64,000 nt of DNA, taken from Eucommia ulmoides. Its lineage: Eukaryota; Streptophyta; Magnoliopsida; Garryales; Eucommiaceae. The DNA is taken from assembly GCA_016647705.1 (NCBI GenBank), contig JAENRU010000170.1, positions 558,001 to 622,000 of the forward strand, given 5' to 3'. The notes beneath the pieces were generated by a model. The model was not told the origin of the DNA. It worked only from the letters and a program-made list of their open reading frames with translations, and searched no databases. Below, piece by piece: positions 50,758 through 62,600 of this stretch (positions are counted from its first letter, which is position 1; each line of letters begins with the position of its first letter). The position numbers and the translations under genes were made by a program.

Positions 50758-50869
50758 ACGGATCGTGATCTTCAACCGCTAAGGACCAAAATGCCGCAAA
50801 ATTTCGAAGCTCCGCCATTGACACCACAGCGCCAAAATTCAAAAGCTCCCCAAAATAATCATATAAATA
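50758..50869 (+). promoter_or_regulatory. Histone H4 promoter, copy 2
   Basis: A partial octamer-like ACGGATC at 50758-50764 and a TATA box TATAAATA at 50862-50869 lie 114 bp before the start codon. A (CAATCT)n run at about 50898-50928 lies in the 5' leader. The promoter is less rich in known H4 motifs than that of copy 1; the MULE ends about 0.35 kb upstream of the start codon. Confidence 0.6.
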
Positions 50870-50933
50870 AGTCATCGTTCGCTGAGCAATTCACTCGCAA
50901 TCTCAATCTCAATCTCAATCTCAATCTCTGTGA

Positions 50934-51287
<354 letters not shown>

Positions 51288-51759
51288 TTCTCTTCGAAGT
51301 TCGAATGTACATGCGTTATGATTTCAATCGTTCAAATTGCAGTGTTTGAGATCTAGATCCATATGATTTTCGATCTATTTTGGTTATATAAGTTGAGAAC
51401 AGATCTGGATCTAGATGATTTTAGATCTACTTTTGTTATGTAAGATTGAATGTTTTAGCTAGTGAAGGTTCATTCCTAATATGAAATCAACATTTTCGCT
51501 CATTCTCTATGTTTGTTTTTGAATCTGAATCTCCTTCAGTTTGATTCTTGCCTTGCATTTTAATTTGTTGCAATGAATTTGGTAGAATTTTTCTTTACCC
51601 TGATGCATGGTTTGGTAACTACAATTTCCATGAAGCAATAGTGGAATTTCATTAGAAACTGAACATTGTGATGTCAAATTTTGAAATTATGAAATTGTGA
51701 GGGGTGTAAAGTGTAATACTCTATTTTTTTCTTCTACTTTTACCGTTTCAAACTCTCCC
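51288..51759. other. H4 copy 2 3' flank
   Basis: The flank is homologous to that of copy 1. It also has an internal duplication: a GATCTAGATCCATATGATTT phrase near 51351 is echoed by GATCTGGATCTAGATGATTT near 51402. There is no gene. The ferroportin promoter may lie here but I could not place it. Confidence 0.5.
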
Positions 51760-51861
51760 TCTCTCCACAGAGGCACTGCTGCATTGTCGAACTTGAGGAA
51801 TCTTGCCTATTTCATCCTGCTCGTCAACACCATCTCCGGCCAATTTCAAGGTCTGCAAATG
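51760..51861 (+). other. Possible 5' leader exon of the ferroportin gene
   Basis: A GC-richer stretch ends in CTGCAAATG with a good splice-donor match (GGTACGTCTC) at 51862. The next good acceptor on the plus strand is TTTGACAG before 53558, in front of the ferroportin start codon. A leader intron of about 1.7 kb, now holding a copia piece, would join them. This is inference; the exon could belong to an unknown small gene instead. Confidence 0.3.
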
Positions 51862-51959
51862 GGTACGTCTCTCTCCCTCTCTCTCCTTTTCTCTCTCATT
51901 GGTGTGGGTGTGTATCAATCGGGTGATAGATATAGGGAAATTGGATTTTTGGGTTTGAT

Positions 51960-53494
51960 TTGGTTGCATCTGACTTTTGGGTAATGGATTTGATTTTTTG
52001 ATTAGGATTTTGCTTTCATCTTGTTAGGAACTAGAAAAATGATATGAAAAAGGTACAGAAATCGGAAAACATCCAGCTTGAGTGGTTTAGTCAGTACATC
52101 AGCCAATTGTTCCTGTGTTCCTCAGTGCAGCAGCTCCACAATACCAGCCTTTGTGAGCTCTTGAAGAAAATGGAAACGCATATCTATGTGCTTACTACGA
52201 CCATGCATTACTGGGTTCTTCGAAAGTTTGATTGCAGAGCTACAATCACAACAAATAATAGTTGACTTGCCTTGATTATGATCTGGCTTTCCCAACACCC
52301 TTTTCAACCATACTGCCTGGCATGCACACGAAGCTGCAGCAATAAACTGTGCATCTATTGTAGATAGACTTACTACTGGTTGCTTTCTTGAGGACCATGA
52401 TACTGCTTCTGAACCCAATAAGAACATATAACCTGTGAAGTACTCTTTTGATCGTCCAAATCTCCAGCATAATCACTGTCAGTGTAAGCAACAAGTTCAT
52501 CACCTCCTCCCTTCCTACAAAAAATTCCAAACCTAGTTGTTCCCTTCAAATATCAAGCACCCTTTTTGCCCCTTGTAAATGAAGCTCAGTAGGATTCTCC
52601 ATATACCTACTTATAAGATTCACCACAAACATCATGTCCGGTTGAGTAGCTGTGAAGTACATGAGACTACCCACAACCTGCATATAGTAATTATTGTCTA
52701 CCTTAACTCCACCTTCATCCTTCACAAGCTTAAAACCAGGGACAACAGGATTATGAAACTCCCATGCATACTTCTTCTGACTGATAAAAATACCATCAAA
52801 TCTTTGTAAGACTTCAAGACCAAGGAAGTATCTCATCTTACCAAGATTTGTCATGCCAAACTCATGCTTCATGGAATTTTTAAACTCTTTAAACATCAAT
52901 TCATCATTTCTAGTAAAAATGAGATCATCAACATACAAAATTATGATTAATATTGTGCCTTCTTTCCTGTTTTGATGAACAAAGTATGCTTGTAGTCACA
53001 TTTCTCAAAACCTTCCATCATGAAATAGGCTTCTATACGGCTGTACCAAGCATGTGGTGCTTGCTTATGCCCATAAAGTGCCTTCTTTAACTTATAAACC
53101 TTAAGTTCATTTCTCTTTTGCACACATCCACAAGTCTGCTCCACAAAAACTTCTTCATTCAATTCATACCATGTAAAAACGCAGACTTTACGTCTAGTTG
53201 GTAGATGGTCCATCCTCTTTGAGCTGCAAGTGCTACGACCAAACGAATTGTCCCCATGAGCGTCACAGGTGCAAATACTTCTGTAAAGTCTACCCCATGC
53301 TGCTCAGTATACCCCTTCGCTACAAGCCTAACCTTGTATTTGTTCACTTCTCCATTTTCATTAAATTCACTCTTGTAAATCCACTTTACTCCAATTTTCT
53401 TTCCTCCCTTAGGTAATCCATTTTCATCAAATTTGGTTGCATCTGTATTTTAGGTATTCAATTCGATTTTTCGATTAGGATTTTGCTTTCATCT
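51960..53494 (+). repeat. 62-bp direct repeats flanking a copia insertion
   Basis: Blocks 51960-52021 and 53433-53494 both start TTGGTTGCATCTG and end in GATTAGGATTTTGCTTTCAT plus CT, with about ten differences between. They enclose the copia fragment. They are too long to be a normal 5-bp target duplication. Confidence 0.8.
52022..53432 (-). mobile_element. Ty1/copia fragment (reverse transcriptase and RNase H)
   Basis: The minus strand encodes copia RT (KVRLVAKGYTEQHGVDFTEV, DVKSAFLHG, ALYGHKQAPHAWYSRI, YVDDLIFTRND, GKMRYFLGLEV) followed by RNase H (SWSSRKQPVVSLSTIDAQFI, then NPVMHGRSKHIDMRFHFLQE). There is no Gag, integrase or clear LTR. It is a broken fossil lying in the likely leader intron of the ferroportin gene. 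Confidence 0.85.
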
Positions 53495-53644
53495 CTGATA
53501 TTACTTTGCTTTGTTTGCGTTCAATTTTTCTTACGAATTCTTGACATATTTGACAGGAGTGCAGGGACATTTGGGGAAAAGCAGAATTTGAACAAACTTC
53601 TGGTGCAGTAGATGTAATTATCCGCAAATAGAATCATAGTCCTC

Positions 53645-56600
53645 ATGTACGATCCTCAAGAAGAACAACAATCCCCTCCGTTGCCATCATCTCTTCTGAT
53701 ATATCTATACGTTGGCCACTTCCTTGCCAGATGGAGTGCCAGGTTTCAATTTTTTTTTTTGTTTAATTTTAATATTTAGATTTGAAGCATTCTGATTAGA
53801 ACTAGAAATGACCTCATGGTCCTTAATTTGAAATGTGACTCTTCTCTACAAACATATATGTTGAATTTAACAATCAGAAGCATAGTTAGCAGTCAATTTT
53901 ATCTTGTAATAGTGTTAGGCGCCGAAATTTTGTTAAATCTAATGTCAATTTCAAAAAATTATTTGAACGTAGGATGTGGGAATTCTCAGTCGGTCTATAC
54001 ATGATCGAACTCTGGCCAGACTCATTGCTGCTTGCTGCTGCTTATGGTGTTGTTGAATCTTCCTCTACTGCCCTATTTGGTCCCCTTGTCGGAAATTTGG
54101 TGGACAAGTTATCGTATGTTAAGGTTGGTTTTTTGAGTTATTTGCTTGTGTTTACACTGTCGAAGTAAAGCACTTTTAGTGAAAATACCGATAGGGGAGT
54201 GTTTTTGTTAAAACCGCCATTTGTAATGGCGATTTTAAGTAGAAGCTGCTAAACGCCATTTGTAGTAGCACTTTTAAGTAAAAGCCCTAAAAGCGCCATT
54301 TGTACTAGCACTTTTAAGTAAAAGCCGCTAAAAGAACCATTTGTACTAGGGCTTTTAAGTAAAAGTGTTTGTTTTTTAAATTGGCGCCAAGTAAATAAGT
54401 TAAAAGTTACCCCATTTTAGCTAATAAGTCTACATTTTTTACAATATTCAAGCAAAGAACTCTGCTCGTCGTGTCTCAAAATATTAAAGTGATGTTTTCC
54501 CATTTGGTTATGGTTTGGCAACTCATTTTTAAATTTTTGAAAACAATTTTTTAAAATTGTGAAAAGCAGCTTTTGTTTTAGTTTGAAAAAGAAAATATTG
54601 ATCAATATTGTGTTAAAAAATGTAAAAGTGATGTGAAAGTTTGAAATATGATGTTTGAAAAAGTGAGAGAATAATAATATTTTGAGTTTTTGAAAATAGA
54701 GAACAACGCTCGAAACAACAACAACAACTACGCTTTTATCCCACTTATGTAAGGTCGGCTATATGAATCCATTTACGCTATAGAGATCGATCAAAGTCAT
54801 ATCTTCCATCAAGTTTAATGTCGCCAAATCATTTTTAATAGTTTCGTTCAACGTCTTCTTAGATCTACCTCTCCCTCTAGTAGTCTCCTGAACTTGAACT
54901 AAATCTCATTTTCTCACTGGTGCTTCTATGGGTTTATGGGTCTTCTATGCATATGCCCAAATCATCGTAAACAATTTTCTCTAATTTTCTCTTCAATGGG
55001 TACTATTCTGATAGGCCCCAAATGCATTTTAATTATTCCAAGCGCAGGGGGCAAGTTGGGCAGCAGGGCAGGAGAAATCTGTGATTCTTGGTCAGATTGT
55101 TGGGGTAGGGAATATTGGTTGGATTTTGTTTAATTTCTGTTAGACAAGTTTGTTAGGATTGGGGAATAGGTTGTTTTAAGAGGAGTGAAGAGAAGAGAGA
55201 AAGGTGTGTAGAATTTCTTAAGAAATTAAGCTTAGCACTTGGGAGAGTACCAAGTCTTTCGAAAACTTGGTAAGCGTTTGATGTATTTCATTTCCTTTTC
55301 ATTATTCAGTAAGCATTCCCATTCCATTTCAAAACAATTGATAATTAGAGCGTATCATTTGGTATCAGAGCACGTACCTGGGTGTTGCTGTGCGTTCGAA
55401 CTGTTCATCATCGTCTGTAACATTTCATCGCTTCTATTTTTCCTTGCCATCGATTCCATTCTGTTCAAGTTTGGTTCGATTATCTCCGATCGATTTTCGT
55501 TCGTCCATTTTCGATGTTTTTTTGGGTTTCTGGTCAGCAATTTATTTTGCATATCCAAGTGTTACCTGGGTAGATGGCAGCCAAGAATGTGAGTTAGCGT
55601 GTGGATGCAGTGGAGGAAGTCGTCGGTTCCTTGAAAGAGGAAGTGCAAAATCTGATTCAACGTGTCGATCAATTAATCAGGCTTCAAGAGGAATTAGCTC
55701 CAATAGCGTCGACATCGTCGTCGGGCAGGTTGACGGAGGCGATGGTTCTTGGCCCTACGGTGGGAGGATCACATGCAGCTGACTGCAACAATAATCCATC
55801 TGGGTTGTGACATGATTTCCGATTTCGGAAATTGGAACTACCAGTGTTTGACGGCATCAACCCCGACGAGTAGATCTTGAAAGCGGAACACTATTTCTCT
55901 CTCCACCGCCTCATGAACGACGAGAAGCTAGAAGGGACAGTAATCAGCCTCGAAGGTGACGCTATGCTGTGGTATCAGTGGGCAAACAAGGGGAGTTTCA
56001 TGATTCTCCTTTGGGTGGTCATTCGGGTGAAACGAAAACCTATCAGCGGATTGCAGCAGAGGTGCATTGGTTGGGCATGAAGAAAGATATCATCAAATAC
56101 GTACAGAAATGTGAAGTGTGCCAACGAAACAAACACTTGACAACTTCACTGACATGACTCTTACAACCCATTCTTCTTCCGGCGCAAGTATGGGATGAGT
56201 TGACAATGGATTTTATCGAAGGGTTACCTCGCTCGGATGACTGGGACACTATCTTGGTCGTGGTAGACCAGTTGAGCAAGTACGCGCATTTTGTGGGACT
56301 TAAACACCCCTTTACTGTTGTTTCCGTTGCTGGCATTTTTATGAAAGAGGTAGTCTGGTTACATGGAGTTCCAAAATCCATAATCTCTGATCGTGACAAG
56401 ATCTTCATGAGTCAGTTCTAGTAACACTTGTTCAGATTATACGATACTACGTTGAAAAGGAGCACTGCTTACCATCCTCAAATCGATGGATAGTCGGAGG
56501 TGGTCAATAGGTGCTTTGAAACATACCTCCGTTGCTTTGTGTCCAAGAAACCATGCTACTGGTTCCGATGGTTGGCATGGGCCGAATATTGGTACAACAC

Positions 56601-59600
56601 AACTGTTCACTCCGTCACTCGTTGTACTCCTTTCCGTGCACTGTATGGGAGAGATCCACTACCGATTCTTCGTTACGAACGGGGGTCCATACCGGTGTCG
56701 ATGGTCGATAAATTGTTGGAGGATAGGGATGCTATTCTGGACGATTTGAGGATGCACTTACTCCGTGCACAACAGCAAACGAAGACGCAAGCGGATGGGA
56801 AAAGAAGCGATGAAGAATTTTTTGTGGGGGACTTATTTTTTCTCAAGTTGCGCCCTTATCGGCAGCGCTCTCTTGCTCAACTACAAAATAAGAAGTTAGC
56901 GGCTCGCTATTATGGGCCTTTCCAAATCCTTCAGCGTATTGGGCTAGTCGCATATAAGTTGGAACTTCTATCGTCCGCAACTATACATCCTGTTTTTCAT
57001 GTTTCTCAGCTGCGGCGTGCTAAGGGAGTCTCCAACTCTTCCCTTGTTATTCCTCAACAACTTTCACCGGACTTGGAGTTAGTTGTCGTTCCTGAAGCAC
57101 TACTTGGCATACGTCCTAAACGGAATGATGGCCCGGGAGGAGCTGGAAGTATTGCTAGAGTAGAAATCTTTACCTTCTTTTGAAGCCACTTGAAAAGATT
57201 ACCACTCCATATTACAGCAATTTCCGAATTTTCACCTTGAGGACAAGGTGAAAATTTGAGCAGAGGGTAATGATAGACCCCAAATACATTTTACTTATTC
57301 CAGGCGCAGGGGGCAAGTTGGGCAGCAGAGCAGGGGGAATCTGTGATTCTCAGTCAGGTTGTTAGGGTATGGAATATTGGTTGGATTCTGTTTAATTTCT
57401 ATTAGACAAGTTTGTTAAGATTGGGGAATAGGTCGTTTTAAGAGGTGTGAAGAGAAGAGAGAAGGGTGTGTAGAATTTCTTAAGAAATTGAGCTTAGCTC
57501 TTGGGAAAGTACCAAGTCTCTCAAAAACTTGGTAAACGTTTGATGTATTTCATTTCCTTTTCATTATTCAGTAAGCATTCCCATTCCATTTCAAAACGAT
57601 TGATAATTAGAGCGTATCATATTCCTAAATTTTCTCTAATAGTTTTATTCTTAATTTTATTCATTCTCGTCATCTCACTCATCCACTTCAGCATCGTCAT
57701 TTCTGTCATTCCAATTTTTTGGACATGATTTGTTTTTACCACCAAACATTCTGAACCATAAAGAAGCGCTGGTCTTATAGTAATTTTATAGAATTTTCCT
57801 TTAAGTTTCAATGGAATCCTACGATCACAAATCACCCCAACTGCACTTCTCCACTTTAACCAACCTGCCATGATTATATGCGTAATATCCTCCTCGATTT
57901 TGTCATTGCTCTGAATCGTTGAATCTAAATATCTAAAACGATCAACCTTATGACACCTCCTCGTCTCGAATTTTGACCGCACCACCGTCTTTCCGGGCAT
58001 TACTAAAATTGTAATGCATGTATTCTGTCTTGCTTCTGCTAACCTTCAAACCTTTACATTCTAACGCTTCTCTCCGTCTTTCTAACTTAATATTAAGACC
58101 TATACTACTTTCGTCTATTAATACGATGTCATCTGCAAATAACATACTCCAATGTATTCCATCTTAAATATGTTTTGTAAGCTCATCCATCACTAGAACG
58201 AAGCGGTAAGAACTTAAAGATGATCCTTAATGTAAGCCTATATTAATAGGAATTGTACAAGTATCGCCTCCTCCTATTCGAACCCTAGTGACTATACCTT
58301 TATACTTATCCTTAATTACCTCGATGTATATATTAGATATATGTTTCTTTTCTAGCACTTACCACAAAATTTCTCTAGGTACACTATCATAAGACTTTTC
58401 CAGGTCCACAAATACTATATGTAAATCTCTCTTATTTTCTCTATATTTTTTCATTAATCTCCTGAGTAAATAAATAACTTCAGTGGTTGATCGGCTGTGC
58501 ATAAATCTAAATTGGTTATTTTCTATACTCGTTTTATGTCTTATTCTATATTTTATCACTCTCTCCCAAAATTTCATAGTATGACTCATAAGTTTTATGC
58601 CCCGATAGTTTGTGCAATTTTGAACATCCCCTTTATTTTTATAGATGGGTACTAAGATACTCTTTCTCCAGTCGTCAGACATTCTCTTAGTCCTCAAAAT
58701 GTCATTGAAAAGTCTAGTCAACCACTCTATCTCAATATCTCCCAAATTTTTTCACATCTTTATAGGGATTTCATCTGACCCTACTGCTTTTCCAATTCGT
58801 ATCTTCCTTAGTGCTATTCTAACTTTCGAAATCCTAATTCTTCTATGAAACCTATAAATCTTATTTGAATATAAACTAGGTCACTCTAGTCTAGATTCCC
58901 CGATATCATTCTCATTAAATAAATTATAAAAATAATTTGTCCATCGTTCTATAATCTCTTTATTTTTCACCAGTATCTTTTCATCAGTGTCTTTGCTGCA
59001 TCTGACACTTTCAATATTTCTAATCTTTTGTTCACGTCGCCTAGCAAGTTTAAATATATCCCTCTCTCCCTCTTTTGTATTTAACTTTTGATATAAATTA
59101 TTATACGCTCTAAATTTTGATTCATTAACTATTTTTCTCGCCTCCGTTTTTGCATGTTTATATTTCTCCAAACTCTCCCGACTTCGATATTTTTGCCATT
59201 CTTTATAAGCTATTTTTTTGTCCCGAACGACTTTTTGGACCTCCTCATTTCACCACCAACTTTCTTTATATCGTGGTTCTCCTTCTCTACAAATTCCTAA
59301 AATTTCTCTTCCTATCTCTCTAATACGACTTGCCATATCAATTCATATTTTGTTCACTTCCTCATGTCTCTTCCATAACTCATTATTGCTAATTTTTATC
59401 CCTAAAAATTTCTTCTTCCTCTTCTTCTTCCATTTTTTTTAAAAATAAATTTCTTAACCAAATGTATGGACTATTTTGTGTTTGTAGGTTCTCCAACTGT
59501 GGTTAATAATCCAAAACTTGTCGTTTATGGTTGCTGGAGGCACGGTGCTTGCCCTTCTGCTATACCCCGATTTGAAGTCTACGAATTTCTTGATCTTTGC

Positions 59601-62600
59601 CTCACTTATCGCATTCATCAATATCTCCGGAGCCGTTGCAGTGCTTTCCACTCTCGCAGGAACCATCTTGATCGAAAGAGAATGGTGATTTCTTGTGTAT
59701 ACATGCATTTTATACTTGAGTCTGAAATAGTATTCCATTGACTTTAATACTCAATTTTAGCTCCTAATTTGATGTTAAAGTTACCAGTTAGTTGTAATTA
59801 GCTATTAGTTAATAGCATATTTTCGGTATTATAAAGTTATAGGACTAGAAATTGAGTGTTACAATAGTTTAGTGCATGTATTTGTTAGGAGGTTTCAGAA
59901 GTAACTCCGTTTATATATAGACTAATTTGGGAAGCCTCACAGATTCGATGTGGGATTCTAACACCCATCCTCACGTGTAATCCCGCTTTGCACATGATGC
60001 AATCAAACAAACAAAATAGAAAAGACAAACATTCAAACAATTGGGGACAAACAAACGAGGTTTCCCAAACCTAGCTCTGATACCTTGTTAGGATGTTCCA
60101 ACTTAAAAGCATAAGGTGTGGAGTAACTCAATTCGATGTGGGATTCTAACAGTATTTAATTCCAATTTCAAATATGAACAATTGAACTCTACGCTTTGGA
60201 TCGGAGGATTAACTCTTTGGGGCTTGCTTGGTTCTCTAAATTATCCTATTTTATTAGTTATCTTATTTTTGATGAATTGATTTGTATATTTCTTTATTTA
60301 CCCTTGATTTAGTCAAATTTACGTATTGTATGTTTGCATAAAGAAACATACAGTTGTTTTAGTCCAATTAATTCTTTTCACTATATATTTTAATCCAAGA
60401 ACATGAGAAAATAGCGTCTGAAATGGTTAGATAGTTAATTTAAGCATTTTTAATTCTTACAACCTAACACGAAAGTATAACAATTCATAAATCGACTGAT
60501 TGAAAAATAATAAAAATTCACGAATTGAAGAACTACCGAACAAGTCCTAAGAAGATTTATAGTCAACAACAAAAGACTAACTCTTAGTTCTATTTCTTTA
60601 CTCTTTTTTTTTTCCTCTTTATTTCCAAACCAATCATCCAAAGAAAGCCTTAATCTATCAAAGTTATGTTTAAATTACAGGGTAGTGGTTATATCAGAAG
60701 GCCGTCCTCCAGGAGTACAGACAAGGATGAACTCTGTCATAAGAAGGATTGATTTGACAAGCAAGCTAATGGCCCCAGTAGTTTCAGGCTTCATTATCAG
60801 CTTTATATCTCTTACAGCATCAGCAGCCGCACTCGCAATATGGAATATATTGTCTGTTTTCTTACAGTATTGGCTTCTGACATCTGTATACAAAGGCATT
60901 CCATCTCTAAGTCAAAATGACCTAAGGAGGGATTCACAAATACAAGCGGATTTGAGAGAAAGCTTGATTCTTGAAGGCGAAAATGATGCTGACTTGTCGT
61001 GTAACGATTGGAGAAGGAAAGCTATTGAATGGGTTTCGAGGATTCCTTATGTTACTGCTTGGAGAGTGTATTTACGCAGCGACGTGGTACTTCCAGGGGT
61101 TGCTCTTGCTCTGCTGTATTTTACCGTCCTAAGGTGAATTCTTTAAACTAGTGTTTGTGGCGCACACAACATACGTACATAACAAAAATACTTATTTTGT
61201 AACATGAGTATTGCAGACATGTTACATGTTGTTGCGCCAAAAAAATCAAAAAGAAATAATTATTTCATAATAGGGGTATTATAGACATTTCAGATGTTGA
61301 CGCAAAAAAGTAATTGCTTTCTTCTCCTTTTTCTTTATATATAGTATAAATAATTAAAAGGGTTTCTTGTTATATAGTCTATTTTTTGTTTTTAATTTTT
61401 TTTATCTCATTTATAGAGTGACCTTGTTTTAGTTAACATTAACTATGACACATTTATTTAACATTAATCCTTGAACTGAAAAACTAAAAATTTATTCGAA
61501 TACTTAAAAATAAAGGGGAAAAAGGCGAATATAAGAAAATAGTGAAATTATTAGATTGTACTTGACTTATAATTATTTATTTTCATTTTATTTTTAATCT
61601 TTATTTTTTAGTTGTTTTGTCAACATTAACGAGATTTAATCTGTCCAGTTGATGCTTATTAATGAATGTTGAATTTGTATTTAATGTCGTAGTTAATATT
61701 AACTAAAATATTAGTAAGGACCGTGAAAAAATAAGTTGCTAAGAACTAGGCCAAAAAACTTTAAAAATCCAAAACGAAGAATTCTATAATAAGAACCCCT
61801 AAAAATTTAAGGTGGTGTTTGGTTAGTGTTTCTATTTTTCTATTTCTACTTCCAATAAATTGGGATGAAATAGGAATTTTGTTTCCGTTATGAAATATTC
61901 TGAAAATAGAAACATGTTTAGTAACGACTATTGTCCTGAAATTGTTTCTTTAAATTTATGAGAACATAAGCAAAAAATACGTTTGGTTGCAACATTTTTT
62001 TTTTTTTTTCTTTAACTGTATGGTGGCCGGCGGGACGGTAGTGGGAATAGTTTTGTGGGAGTGAATGAGAATCAACATTTTTTTGTTTCTTAGATTTCCA
62101 AGAAATTTAGAAAATAGTCCCAAACTATTCCTAAAATTTTTGGAACAAAAACGTGTTTATCAAACATGGCCTAAGGGACCTGTTTCAAGGATCTAATCTC
62201 CCCAAATTATGAAATTGATCAATGAAAAAGCCATTTATTGATGATAACTAAAGGCAAATTTGAGATAGATTTACCTTGAAATTGAAATGTTTCTTGATGA
62301 TTTTTTCTTGTGCTTCTGAATTGTGATCTTATTCTGTTTGGCTAATGCAGTTTTGGAACACTGATGACTGCTAAATTGGAATGGGAAGGTATTCCTGCCT
62401 ATGTTATTGGAATCGGACGAGGAATAAGCGCTGTAATAGGAATAGCAGCAACATTTATTTACCCAATTTTACAGTCTTCCATTTCAACACTTCGAACCGG
62501 ACTCTGGTCAATCTGGTCTCAGGTATATCGAGTTTAAGAATATACCGAAAATGTGTTCAAATTATTTTGTTCTTGGATCGCTTGTTAGGACCTGTTTGGC

